A DNA stretch of 64,000 nucleotides, taken from contig NZ_JBCNLP010000006.1 in NCBI RefSeq assembly GCF_039595395.1, positions 439,001-503,000 on the forward strand, given 5' to 3'. Made by a program: the position numbers and the translations under genes. Positions 43,480 to 54,000 of the stretch are shown here, piece after piece (position 1 is the first letter of the stretch; each line of letters starts with the position of its first letter). The notes beneath the pieces are model-generated. The model searched no databases. It had not been told where the DNA came from and was given only the letters and a program-made list of their open reading frames with translations. This stretch comes from Novosphingobium sp. (GTDB lineage: Bacteria > Pseudomonadota > Alphaproteobacteria > Sphingomonadales > Sphingomonadaceae).

Positions 43480-45645
43480 GTGTTCGTTTCGAAGGTGGCA
43501 GCAAGAAGGTTTTTTATATCGACTGCCCTCGCTGCCGGAGCGATCGCCACCCCCGCCTGCGCGGCAGATGAACCGGACGCCGCCGACCAGTCCGCTGCCT
43601 CCACCATTGTGGTCACCGCGTCACGCGGGGATATGCTGGGCAAGGCGCTGACGGCCAGTCAGGGTTCGATCACCCGCGCCGAGGTGGAGTTGCGCCCGAT
43701 CTATCGCGCCGGGCAATTGTTCGAGGCGGTGCCGGGGCTGGTCGTCACCATCCATTCGGGCGAGGGCAAGGCGCAGCAATATCTGATCCGTGGCTACAAC
43801 CTCGACCATGGCACCGATTTCGCCAGCTTTGTCGATGACATGCCGGTCAACAGGCCGACCAATGCCCATGGTCAGGGCTATTCCGACCTCAATTTCCTGA
43901 TGCCTCAGATCGTGGCCGGGGTCGATTACACCAAGGGGCCCTATACGCCGGGCATCGGCGATTTCGGCTCGGTGGCTTCGGCGCATACCAGCCTGCTCAA
44001 CGATCTGCCCGCTCAGGTGGCGGTGACCGTGGGCACCGATGGCTATCAGGAGCTGTTTGGCGGCGGCACCATCCATTTCAAACATGGCGGCAAGCTGCTG
44101 GCGGCGGTCGGTCTGGGCCATTATGACGGCCCCTGGCAGCCCAAGCAGAACTTCCAGAAGGTGAATGCCGCACTGCGCTATTCGCAAGGCAGCGCCACGG
44201 ACGGTTTCAGCCTGACCGGCCTCTATTACAAGAGCCGCGGGCGCCTGATCACCGACCAGCCCGAACGCGCCATCGAGAATGGCACGATCAGCCGTTTCGG
44301 CACGCTGGACCCCAGCGATCACAGCCTGTCGGAGCGGTTCAGCCTCTCGGGCCATCTCGACAAGAGCCTTGGCGGCGGGCAGCTTTCGGTCAGCCTCTAT
44401 GCCATTCACAGCACGATGACGCTGTGGAACAATTTCACCCATTATCTGCTCGATCCGGTCAATGGCGATCAGGAGGAGCAGGATGAGCGCCGCACCACCC
44501 TGGGCGGCGCGGCCAGCTACAGCTTCCGCAAGGATCTGGGCGGGATCAGCTTCGAGACGGTGGTGGGGCTTCAGGCGCGCTACGACGGCGCCTTTGTCGA
44601 TCGCAAGCATACGCTCAGCCGCAACACCATTCTGCCTTACTGCAATGCTCAGGATGATGACGGCAACACCACCACCTTCAGTGCGGTGAACGGCAATTGC
44701 ACCGCCGACCATGTGCGGCTGCTCGATCTGGCGCCCTATGTGCAGGAGACCGTGCGCTTCACGCCCTGGCTGCGCGCGGTCGTCGGCCTGCGCGAGGAAT
44801 ATTACCACGCCACCGACCGCAGCGACATGGACGGCAATCACTATGCCGGGCAGCAATGGCTGGCCCAGCCCAAGGTCAATCTGATTGTTGGGCCTTTCGC
44901 CAAAACCGAAATCTACGCCAGCTATGGCCGGGGTTTCCATTCCAATGATGCGCGCGGCGTGTTCGGCACGGTGGCGGCTGAAGGTATTCAGGCCAGCGGT
45001 GTGGCCACGCCGCTGCTCGCCTCGACCACCGGTTTCGAACTGGGGATGAGGAGCAATCTGATCCCCAGGCTGCAGTTGCAACTGGCGGTGTTCCAGCAGG
45101 ATTTCGGTTCGGAACTCAGCTACAATGCCGACACCGGGCAGGATGAGGCCGGCGCCCCCAGCCGCCGTCAGGGCATCGAGGTGGGCGGGCAGTACCATCC
45201 CTTCAAATGGCTGGAGTTGAACGCGGATCTTGCCTTTTCCAAGCCGCGCTATCACACCAATGATCTGGCCGCTTATGGGCTGGAGCAGCCTTATATCGCC
45301 GATGCGCCCAATTTCATCTATTCGGCGGGCGTGCTGATCAACGGGCTGGGGCCGATTTCTGGTGGGTTGCAATGGCGGCGGCTGGGCACGCATTCGCTCA
45401 ATGATGGCACGAAATATCCGCAGGACGGCGGCTACAGCGAGTGGAACATGGATGTGTCCTATGCCGCACCCCATGGCTGGAAGCTGACGGTGGGCGTCTT
45501 CAACCTGTTCAACAGCAAGGATGCGGCCTCGGATTATTACTACACCAGCCGTCTGCCGGGCGAACCGGCGGAGGGCATCACCGGCTTCCAGACCCATCCG
45601 CTGGAGCCACGCTCTGCCCGCTTCACGCTTGCAAAGACCTTTTGA
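43480..45645 (+). CDS. TonB-dependent receptor
   Basis: A 721-residue receptor. The start is a GTG at 43480 with AGGGAGA upstream; the leader FVSKVAARRFFISTALAAGA ends at ATPACAA. TonB-box-like STIVVTASRG and plug blocks FEAVPGLVVTIHSGEGKAQQ and IRGYNLDHGTDFASFVDDMP follow, features that I associate with the smaller outer-membrane receptors often linked to metal or cobalamin-like ligands. The barrel ends RFTLAKTF. It is divergent from the CadC-like regulator, which probably controls it. Confidence 0.87.
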   Translation: MFVSKVAARRFFISTALAAGAIATPACAADEPDAADQSAASTIVVTASRGDMLGKALTASQGSITRAEVELRPIYRAGQLFEAVPGLVVTIHSGEGKAQQYLIRGYNLDHGTDFASFVDDMPVNRPTNAHGQGYSDLNFLMPQIVAGVDYTKGPYTPGIGDFGSVASAHTSLLNDLPAQVAVTVGTDGYQELFGGGTIHFKHGGKLLAAVGLGHYDGPWQPKQNFQKVNAALRYSQGSATDGFSLTGLYYKSRGRLITDQPERAIENGTISRFGTLDPSDHSLSERFSLSGHLDKSLGGGQLSVSLYAIHSTMTLWNNFTHYLLDPVNGDQEEQDERRTTLGGAASYSFRKDLGGISFETVVGLQARYDGAFVDRKHTLSRNTILPYCNAQDDDGNTTTFSAVNGNCTADHVRLLDLAPYVQETVRFTPWLRAVVGLREEYYHATDRSDMDGNHYAGQQWLAQPKVNLIVGPFAKTEIYASYGRGFHSNDARGVFGTVAAEGIQASGVATPLLASTTGFELGMRSNLIPRLQLQLAVFQQDFGSELSYNADTGQDEAGAPSRRQGIEVGGQYHPFKWLELNADLAFSKPRYHTNDLAAYGLEQPYIADAPNFIYSAGVLINGLGPISGGLQWRRLGTHSLNDGTKYPQDGGYSEWNMDVSYAAPHGWKLTVGVFNLFNSKDAASDYYYTSRLPGEPAEGITGFQTHPLEPRSARFTLAKTF

Positions 45646-46598
45646 ATGATCGCGGGAAGGTCTCGGTCAGGCTCGCAAACACCCTGATCGAGGCTGTTTC
45701 GAGCGATTTTGACAGGCCTGTCATCGCCCGCGAACACCGTTGCCCCCATTATCGAGGCGGCGATGTGTTGCGCCTTGTTTGCGGACACTTTCAAGTCTCT
45801 CGTTCAACAGAGCAGCACGGTTGAGTTCGAGAAGAAGATAAGATCCGCCCTGCAAATCGAGTCCGAGGTTCACATGAGGTTGTGGATATCAAGCCGACAG
45901 GCGCCCGTGGATCGCCAGAGAGCCTCCCGAGCTTCCTGTCTATGTTCTGACGCCGAATTCGAGGCGTGCTGCACATGCAGCCAGCTCTGACGGCCATCCG
46001 GCAAGATCCTGCGCAGGCTGGCCGTCTTCTGGTTTCCAAGCTGTTGGGAACGATGGATGGTGGTCAAGCCATGACGGAAATGCTTACCACGAACTTATAG
46101 TGCGAGAGACCTGCGGCGCTTGAACGGGATACCCATAAGAGACCGGTTTGACCTCGATCCGTTTCAAGAGCCCTACGCCCAGATCCGCGGCATCTGCTCA
46201 TCCCCATTAACGTAGGGCGGCTTGTGATGGCTCCGTCTTAAGCCCTGTATGTCGGGTTTCAGCGGGAGAGGGCAGGGGCACTACCTGGCTGGATGGTGCT
46301 GGAATGTCCGGTAGGTCGTGGTATCCGGAAAGTCAGGTAACTGCGCTGGATCTGGAATAGCCGCCATTGGTTCAGTGAAGGCAGTTGCACGCGACATGAG
46401 CAGGTTCAGGTGCCATGGGGTCTTGAGCAAACCAATGCAGATGAAGTTATCGGCAGGTAGCGGGATCTGGCTAGTGTGATATGAAACGCTCAGCAATTCA
46501 GCATGAGGACATAGACCAATTTACTCGCAACGATGAGCGGGCGTTGCCCATCACGAAAATTGGACAGGGCTGAAACAAATGGGGCCAGCACTGCCTGC
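45646..46598. other. Gene-poor stretch between two TonB receptor genes
   Basis: About 950 bases with only short open frames on both strands and no recognised protein. Base composition between about 46080 and 46560 looks less GC-rich than the flanks. It contains a perfect 14-bp palindrome, TGACAGGCCTGTCA, at 45710-45723. A 71-codon minus-strand frame at 46281-46496 resembles nothing I know. The stretch may be a decayed mobile element or island border. Confidence 0.5.
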
Positions 46599-46632
46599 AA
46601 GGGGAAGACGGTGACCGTCTTCGATCCCCTTC
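46599..46632 (-). terminator. Terminator of the minus-strand TonB receptor
   Basis: GAAGACGG and CCGTCTTC pair around TGA, extended by AAGGG/CCCTT outer arms with a three-base bulge. It begins right after the receptor stop at 46633-46635. Confidence 0.65.
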
Positions 46633-48918
46633 CTAGCGCCTTAAGGTCAGGGTCAGGCCGTAGGTCATCGGGCGTGCCGCGATCCGGACCAGCGTGTCGG
46701 TGAACCGGTACATGTTGTTCCAGTCGTAGGCATTGGTGACGTTGCGCCCCCATGCGATCACCGACCAGCTGTCGTCGCTCGCCCGCAGTCCTGCACGCAG
46801 ATCGAGCGTGGAGTAGGCGCGCAGGCGCAGTTCGGGATCGTTGCCCAGGCTGGCGCTGGTCGCGCTGTGATGCGTCAGATCGACGCCCAAGAAACTGCGA
46901 AGGTCAGCCCCGACCGACCATTCGTAGGTCGCATCCGCGATCATCTGGAAGCGGGGCGAATAGGGGAAGGGGGATCCTGCGAAATCCGTCAGCACGCCGT
47001 TCTGGTCATAGCCTGTAAAGCGCTGGACCTTGCTTTCGACGGCCACGGCGGACACGCCGAGGTCGAGTCCTCGCGCAGGCCGCGCCCGAAGCGAGCCCTG
47101 GAAGCCGAAAACGCGCGACTTCGGGATGTTGACCAGGGCTTCGACCGCACCGAACACCGGATCGGCGACCCGGCCCCGGACCTGCTTGTTGCGGTAGTCG
47201 TAGTAGAAGCCCGCCGCCTCGATCCGGACGATCCCGCCCCAGATCGGTGCCTTGACGCCGACCTCGTAGGCCAGCAGCGATTCCTGGCTGACAGGCGCGA
47301 ACTGCAGCGAGCTGCTCACGCTGAGCGAGGGAAAGCTGCCGGACTTGAAGCCCTTGGCGAGGCTCGCATAGAGAAGCGAGCCTCCATCCGTCTTGTAGTT
47401 CACGTTGCCCCGCCAGGAGACGTTGCCCTCCGCCAGGCGGTCACGGGTTGCCGCCTGCTGCAGCGTCGCCGCGTCGATCTGGATGCAGCCGCTTTGCGGG
47501 ACGGGGTCGACCGTTGGCAGAGCGCCGCGCGCCGCGGCGCTGAGATAGGCGAGGGTCTCGCCCAGCGTAGGATCGCTGCCGCTCTGCTGGCAGCCGTAGA
47601 AGCGCTGGAGAGTGTTGGTGTAGCGAAGCCCGCCGATTAGCGTCAGACGCTCTCCTGCACGATACTCCACGTTCCCGAATGCGGCTAGATCGCGCTTGTG
47701 GAACTCGAACGCGCCGCCGACGGTGGTGAAGCGCGTGAAGGCGCCGGGCAGCGGCTCGGCAAGCGAACCCGACACCACGTCGCCAGCGAAGCTCTCATCG
47801 GATTTCTGCCAAGCCGCATAGCCTCCTGCCAGCCAGCGCCACCGGCCGGTCTCGCCTGCCAGACGAGCTTCCTGATTGAACGATCCTACCTGACCCAACT
47901 GACGAAAATCGAGAGCCTGGAGCGCCGTGCCGTCCTCGTCGAGGTGCTTGTCCTGATAAAACCGCTGATAGCCGCTGATGGTCGTCAGGGTCACGGTGGG
48001 GGTCAGCACGATGTCGCTGCGTAACGTCGTCTGGAAGAACATGTCATGGGCGCCGGGATAGAAGGGCGTCCAGTCGGCCGCGCGCGCATTGGCGGGTGCC
48101 GTCGGATAGGTCTGCAGCGCGTTCACGCATGTCGGCGCGTTGGCGCAGGCCACCTTGATGAGCTGGACCGCCTGGGTGTCGGAACGGTCGATCCAGCCGT
48201 TGACGTTCAGGCTCATCCTGACGCCCGGCGATGGCTCCCACTCGACGATCGCCCGCGCCGCGCCCTGGTGGGTGGCACCGTTGGTGTCGGACCTTGTGTA
48301 GCTGCGTTGCCAGTCTCCGCCCTGAACCGTCTTGAGCGCGAGGCGCGCTTTCAGGGTGGGGCTCAATGGCCCGCTGACATAACCCTCGGCTTCGAGGGTG
48401 TCGAACCGGCCGAAGCTCAAGGTGCCACCTTCCTGCAACCGGCTGGTGGGCTTGGCCGCGATGTAGTTGATGGCGCCGCCGGTGGAGTTCTGCCCGTAAA
48501 GCGTTCCCTGCGGTCCCTCGAGCACCTCCACCCGCTGGATGTCGATGACGCCGACCTGCAGATAGCTCGGCAGCGCGAGCGGGCTCTCGTCGAGATAGAC
48601 GCTGACCGCCGGAGAGGCCGACAAGGTGGAGTCGTAGAAGCCTACCCCGCGAAGGGTGAGGACCGGCGGGCCGGCGGTCGTCCGGGCGAAGGTCAGTCCC
48701 GGAACGACGCGTTCGAGGTCCTCGATCGAAGCGATGCCGCGTTCCCGCGCCGACTGGCCGGAAAGGCTCGCGACGGAAGCGCCGACGTCCTGGGCGGCCT
48801 GTTCCCGCTTCTGCGCGGTGACGACGATGTCGTCGGCCTGGCCGGAGGCCGACTGCGCCCGGCTTTCCGCCGAACACAGGAGCGTGGCCGGTATGACCAG
48901 GAAACATGCGGCTTTCAT
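46633..48918 (-). CDS. TonB-dependent receptor
   Basis: A 761-residue receptor with a signal peptide (1-22, AESRAQS), TonB-box-like DDIVVTAQKREQAAQDVGAS, and the plug block LRGVGFYDSTLSASPAVSVY with EGPQGTLYGQNSTGGAINYI. This is the iron-complex/xenobiotic type with QKREQ that is common and very numerous in sphingomonads. The barrel ends with a Thr-Leu-rich strand and LRR instead of the usual terminal Phe. It heads the minus-strand block of sensors and regulators; a soluble kinase gene lies 167 bases upstream of it on the same strand, after a terminator. Confidence 0.88.
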   Translation of the reverse strand: MKAACFLVIPATLLCSAESRAQSASGQADDIVVTAQKREQAAQDVGASVASLSGQSARERGIASIEDLERVVPGLTFARTTAGPPVLTLRGVGFYDSTLSASPAVSVYLDESPLALPSYLQVGVIDIQRVEVLEGPQGTLYGQNSTGGAINYIAAKPTSRLQEGGTLSFGRFDTLEAEGYVSGPLSPTLKARLALKTVQGGDWQRSYTRSDTNGATHQGAARAIVEWEPSPGVRMSLNVNGWIDRSDTQAVQLIKVACANAPTCVNALQTYPTAPANARAADWTPFYPGAHDMFFQTTLRSDIVLTPTVTLTTISGYQRFYQDKHLDEDGTALQALDFRQLGQVGSFNQEARLAGETGRWRWLAGGYAAWQKSDESFAGDVVSGSLAEPLPGAFTRFTTVGGAFEFHKRDLAAFGNVEYRAGERLTLIGGLRYTNTLQRFYGCQQSGSDPTLGETLAYLSAAARGALPTVDPVPQSGCIQIDAATLQQAATRDRLAEGNVSWRGNVNYKTDGGSLLYASLAKGFKSGSFPSLSVSSSLQFAPVSQESLLAYEVGVKAPIWGGIVRIEAAGFYYDYRNKQVRGRVADPVFGAVEALVNIPKSRVFGFQGSLRARPARGLDLGVSAVAVESKVQRFTGYDQNGVLTDFAGSPFPYSPRFQMIADATYEWSVGADLRSFLGVDLTHHSATSASLGNDPELRLRAYSTLDLRAGLRASDDSWSVIAWGRNVTNAYDWNNMYRFTDTLVRIAARPMTYGLTLTLRR

Positions 48919-49003
48919 CTGTCACCTGTCGTGAAGGATGCCGAGCTGGTCATGCCAGCCGGCTAGGTATTCTGAGGCCCGCCTAAGCGACCAGATACAG
49001 CCC

Positions 49004-49027
49004 GCTCTGCCACCTTCATGGCAGAGC
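49004..49027 (-). terminator. Hairpin after the PAS kinase gene
   Basis: A perfect 9-bp stem (GCTCTGCCA/TGGCAGAGC) with a 6-base loop, 59 bases past the kinase stop and upstream of the receptor gene. No strong U-tract. Confidence 0.6.
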
Positions 49028-49085
49028 ATGGCAGTCAGGCCGCCGCAGGACAGTTGCTTGCGAGCGGCGCGCGCCGGGGTTCAGA

Positions 49086-50657
49086 TCATGCTTTCGGATC
49101 GACCGCTGCCGGCGTGTTGCGGGGAATCGAGAAGGAGAAACTCGCACCCGATGTTCTGGTGGTATCGAGCGTGAGCACCCCGCCATGGGCTTCCACGATG
49201 GATCGGGCGATGGACAGGCCCATGCCCATCCCATCCGTCTTCGTCGTGAAGAAGGCATCGAAGATCGTCGAAGCCAGGGTCGGGTCGATGCCGGGGCCGG
49301 TATCGGCGATGGTGAAGAGAATTTTATCCGCCTGCTCGTCCACGCGCAGGGTGACCTGACGGACCGGGGATTCCGCATTCGCCATGGCCTGGGCCGCATT
49401 GAGCAGGAGGACGATGATGACCTGCTGCAACTGCACGCGGTCGGCGACGATCTTGCCGGGCTCGCCGGAATGGACAAAGTCGATCGACGTCTGGAGTGTG
49501 CGCAACTGAGGCCTGACGAGTTCCACCGAATCCACCACGAGCGCGGCTGTCTCGCAGGGCGCTCGATCAGGTTCCTTGCGCAAGGCGAGCGACCGGATTC
49601 GCGAGATGATCTGGGAAGCGCGATTGGCTTCGGACACCATGCGCTCCAGAGCATCGCTGACCTCGCCCAAATCCGGTTCCACACGCTTCAACCACCGCCG
49701 GGCGCCTTTGCCATTGGTGCAGATCGCGGTGAGCGGCTGGTTGACCTCATGTGCGATGGACGCCGCCATCTCGCCCAGCGTGGCGATGCGGCTGGCATGG
49801 GCCAGATCGTTCTGGGCCTTGATGAGTTCGCGCAGCGCCGTGATGTTGCGCCCTGTGGCATAGACCTTGTCGTCGAAGCGGGAAATGTCCCACTGCAGCC
49901 AGACGAGGCCGCCGTCTTTCCTGATGAGACGGTTCTCGACGGTGATGCGATCGCCGTCCTTCACGAGCCTGTCGAGCGCGGCGATGCTCAGGGCGCGGTC
50001 ATCGACATGGCAGATCTCGATCGGATGTCTCGAATGCATATCCCGCTGGGTCCAGCCCAGCATATGGGTCCATGCCGGATTGAGGTCGATCGGCACATAA
50101 TTCGTGTCCGCGATCGCGAAGAGGTCGCTGGAGGTCTTCCACAGGAGATCACGTTCCCGCTTGCGGGCGGTAAACTCGGCCTCGGAGTCGTGGTCGCCGC
50201 GGGCTGGTTTGAAGGAGTGCGCCGGCATCGCCTCTGCAGCGTTGACCGGGAGCGTCCCTGTCTTGCGGCGGAGAGCGTCGATCCGTGCAAGGGCAACCGT
50301 TCCGCGAAGCTGGGCTGCCGCGAATTTTGCCACTGCCATCTGCGAGTCCGTCCAGTCTTGCCGACCATCGGCATGGACGAAAAGGAAACCGAGAGTCTTG
50401 CCCTGTTCCAGGACCCGGATGTCGAGCCGGCCTTGCAATTCCCTGGTGGATATCAGCCCAGATCCCGGGACCGGACCGGAGGCAGTGAATTCAAAATTGC
50501 CGAAAGCGAGTTCAGGGAGAGCCTGATCGTCAGAAGCCTGCCAGACAGCTTCGATCGCTATCGTCTCGGCACTGAGGTCGGCCAATGCATAGCCGACGCT
50601 ATCGGCGCCGAGCGCTTCGCCAAGCAGGCGCAGGAGATCGATCGGGGGTAAGGACAT
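49086..50657 (-). CDS. Soluble GAF/PAS sensor histidine kinase
   Basis: A 523-residue kinase without membrane segments. Residues 8-125 look GAF-like, 172-275 are a PAS domain (DLFAIADTNYVPIDLNPAWT, then FDDKVYATGRNITALRELI), H303 is the phospho-acceptor in ASIAHEVNQPLTAI, and the ATPase part has N, G1 (DTGPGIDP) and G2 (GMGMGLSIARSIVEAHGG) boxes. The H-box is of the FixL/DctB-like group, which usually pairs with a FixJ-type regulator. None is directly adjacent; the nearest regulator is at 54196. I use the ATG at 50657; a TTG at 50678 is possible. Confidence 0.9.
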   Translation of the reverse strand: MSLPPIDLLRLLGEALGADSVGYALADLSAETIAIEAVWQASDDQALPELAFGNFEFTASGPVPGSGLISTRELQGRLDIRVLEQGKTLGFLFVHADGRQDWTDSQMAVAKFAAAQLRGTVALARIDALRRKTGTLPVNAAEAMPAHSFKPARGDHDSEAEFTARKRERDLLWKTSSDLFAIADTNYVPIDLNPAWTHMLGWTQRDMHSRHPIEICHVDDRALSIAALDRLVKDGDRITVENRLIRKDGGLVWLQWDISRFDDKVYATGRNITALRELIKAQNDLAHASRIATLGEMAASIAHEVNQPLTAICTNGKGARRWLKRVEPDLGEVSDALERMVSEANRASQIISRIRSLALRKEPDRAPCETAALVVDSVELVRPQLRTLQTSIDFVHSGEPGKIVADRVQLQQVIIVLLLNAAQAMANAESPVRQVTLRVDEQADKILFTIADTGPGIDPTLASTIFDAFFTTKTDGMGMGLSIARSIVEAHGGVLTLDTTRTSGASFSFSIPRNTPAAVDPKA

Positions 50658-51097
50658 TTCTTTGATCGGGTAGGTCAACGGACGAATGCATGCCGGCGAG
50701 CTGCGGCGCCTGCATCGATATCGAACGATCGTCGAAGGCCCGTCTGGCCGCGTCCTTCAGTGGCTGCTTGAGCGCCAGAGCCCATAATCTTCGCGTCCCT
50801 ATCTATAAAGCTGCACGGATTCTCCGCTCCAGCCAGCAGCGCTTCGCTGTTACCGTCACGCTGCATTCCCATGACCATGTCGGGGCTATAAGCGGAGTGT
50901 ACGGAACTGAACAACGAGGGTATCGGCCTGTAAAGGATGGCTTTACGCCTCTTTACGCCTCGCGGGTCCCCAAGCGGGGAACCTTCCACCGCGCCCTTCG
51001 GGATATCGCTTCGTCCTGCGGTGGGGGCGGCCCTCTTCCTGCCGAACGATGGGGTGACAGGCTCCCGATCACCCGGATCGACCGCCGACACCCAGCC
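50658..51097. promoter_or_regulatory. Intergenic region with a 10-bp tandem repeat
   Basis: A 440-base region upstream of the PAS kinase. CTTTACGCCT occurs twice in exact tandem at 50941-50960, one helical turn apart, with an opposite-strand TGTAAAGG at 50930-50937. This looks like a regulator-binding site for the kinase promoter. A 138-codon minus-strand frame across the region has no recognisable features. Confidence 0.4.
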
Positions 51098-54000
51098 TTA
51101 CGAAAGCGGGGCCGAAAAGATCCTGAAGAACGGATGACGGACATAGGCTCGACGCGCTGGAATTCTCAACCAGACGGTCGTGCCTCCAGACGCGCCGGGA
51201 CGTATCGCGAGCTCGGCCCCGATCGATGCGGCTCTCTCGTTCATCCCGGTCAACCCAAGTCCCGGACCAGTCCTTTCTCCCTGAATGCCGATGCCGTCGT
51301 CGGCCACTGTAATGTCCAGAAACCTCGGCTGGAACGCGATGGTGAGCGTAACACGGCTAGCCCGCGCATGGCGGGCGGCGTTGAACAGCGCTTCGCCGAC
51401 GATTTCACGAGCCTCTCGGGCTGCCGACGCCTGAATGGCCCTCGGGTCGCCTTCCTGGTCGAAGATGCGGCGGGTTTCGGCGGTGAAGGCCGCCTCGTCC
51501 AGAAGGCGCGCCATATCGACCGCGAGGTCGGGTTCCTCGTCCGATGTCCGCAACCCGAGTATCCGGCTCTTGCCCTCGGCGATCAGCCTGTCGGCTCGGT
51601 CCAGCGTCTTGTCCAGAAGCGCCCGGATGGGATCGCCCTCATGCAGGCGGTTCGCGACGGACTGAAAGTTGAGAACGAGACCCTGAATGCTCTGGAGGAG
51701 GGTATCGTGCACATCGCGGGCGATCCTCTCGCGCTCGCTGGCCCGTTCGGCCGCCTGATTGCGCAGGTAGCGAGCGACCTCTCCCAGCCGCCACCGATAG
51801 AGCAGCCAGGCAACGGCTGCCGTCAGCGCGATGCATGCTGCTCGAAACCACATCGTCTGGTAGAAATAGGCCTGGACGACGATGTCGACGGCGGCTCCCT
51901 TGCCGCTCCAGGCTCCGCCCTTGTTGGCGGCGATGACCTCGAAATGATAGATGCCCGGACCAAGGCCGGTGTAGCTGGCCGAGCGGGTGTTTCCTCCTTC
52001 GATCCAGTCCTGATCGACGCCGGACAGTTTGAAGCGGAACCGCATGCGTGCGGGATCGACGAAGCTGAGCGCGGTGAAATCGATCTGCAGACGTGTCGTT
52101 CCGGCTGGCAGCTCGAGCCGGGACTGTGGCCCATATCGGTGACCCGTCGTCTGGAACCCGGTGATCTGGACAGGGGGGGCCGCGCGGCTCACCCGCCTGT
52201 CGCGAGGATCATAGATGGCGATCCCGCCGTTGGTGGTGATCCAGACCCGCCCCTCGCGATCGGTGGTGATGTTCGACATGTTGAGAAAGCTCGGGGGGCC
52301 GGGCAGGCCATCCGACAGTCCGAACACCTCCTCCTCGGGATGGAAGCCGTGATCGATGAAGGCTCTTTCAAGATCCCTGGTGCGATAGCGCACCACGCCC
52401 CTGTCGGTCTGGAGCCAGGTGTCGCCTTGAGGCGTCTGAACGATGCCGGTGGTGATGCTCAGCGAGGGGAAGTGATCCCTTGACAGTGTATGGAATGTTT
52501 TGCCGTCATACTGAACCAGCCCACGGTCGCCGCCCAGTAGCAGATAATGTGGCGCCTGATACATGACCTCGATCATGCCGAGCGTCATGTCCTGCTGCTT
52601 CCACAACTGCTCGGTATGGATGCCGTCTGTTCGCCACAGGCTGCGATGGCCAACATAGGCCAGCATCCGCCCCTGTCCGTCGGGAAGTACATTGAGGACA
52701 TTGTAGCCGCTGTCTTCTCCGAGCGGCACAATCTCCGGGCCCGAAGCGCCAAGTCTTACGAGCCCCTGCTGGTCGCCCACCCATATGTGGCCGTGCTCAT
52801 CCTCGACGCAATGGCCGCCAAAGGTGAGTTTTCCAAGGTTCTGGGTGCCCGCCATCGAGACGCGCTGGCCACGGCGGCCACCAAGCAACTCCAGCCTGTC
52901 ACCACCACGCGCGACCCACAGGGAACCGTGCGCTCCGGGGCAGGGGGCGAATTGATCGGGCAGAACGATGGGTTGCTTCAGCAACTGGCCGTCCGGCCCC
53001 GTCCTGAACAGATCGTGGCCTTGCCTCACCCATACGGCTCCCGCGCCGTCGCGGATCGCATAGGGGGGCGAAACCTCATGCCCCTGGGCCGGGTCCTCCA
53101 CCATCACCGGCCGGAAGGTAGACGGACTGAAGCGTTCCAGACCCTTGTTCGTCCCCAGCCAGAGGTTGCCTTCCCGATCGACCAGCGAGGCCTGATCGTG
53201 GAGGTTCTCGCCAAGAATGGGCAGGCGATATGGGCTTTTCCATAGCGTACCCAGTCGCGTGACGGCTTTACCGTCCTGCAGGCCGTAACGCCTGACCTGG
53301 TTGTCGTCCTCTACCGACCAGAAAGTGTCGGGGCCGTCGAAAACGACACGACCGCCTTCTTTCACTGCCGGGCGATGCAATGCAGGACCAAGATGGGCAG
53401 GCGCTTGTGCAGAGGGCGGCAGCAACCGATGCATCGCGTCCCGCGTTATCAGCCATGCCATTCCCCGTCCGTCCACGGCAAGGCTGGCATCGGCGAAGCT
53501 GCGAGGCGCGACCTCCTGCATCTCCTGCCGAAAAGGCGAGATCACGAACAGGCGGTCGTGGAAAAGCAACCACAGGAAGCCGTCCTTCCCGGAGGTCGCG
53601 TCGTTCACCCAGCTCGTGAACGGTTGCCTCACCCATGTCTTCCATTGCCCCGCCATCAGACGGGCGATGATCAGGTCGCGGCCATTGCCGGTGATGGCCC
53701 AACCAGCACCTTGTGGGCCCCCGCGCATGTAGAAAACGGTGTGGAGGTCAGGGTTGTCGATCGGCGTCTGCTGCCCATTTCGGTAGACCGAAATCCCGCC
53801 CCATTCATGCCCGATCCAGAGATTACCATCGGGGGTCACCAGAAGCGCGTAAATGCAATCCGATTGGAGAGGCTTGGGGCTTGAGGGAGGCATGCGCTCG
53901 AAGCGAACGCCATCGTAGCGGTAGAGGCCGTTGGTGGTGCCAAGCCAGATGGTTCCATCCGGCGTCTGGGCGATTGCCCGGATGGCGTTTGGCGCGCCTT

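Noticed and set aside
46281..46496. A 71-codon minus-strand frame in the gene-poor stretch
   Set aside because: No domain, no clear ribosome-binding site and no recognisable homology; kept only as part of the gene-poor entry.
50675..51091. A 138-codon minus-strand frame between the two kinase genes
   Set aside because: Composition is noncoding-like and it covers the likely promoter region of the PAS kinase.
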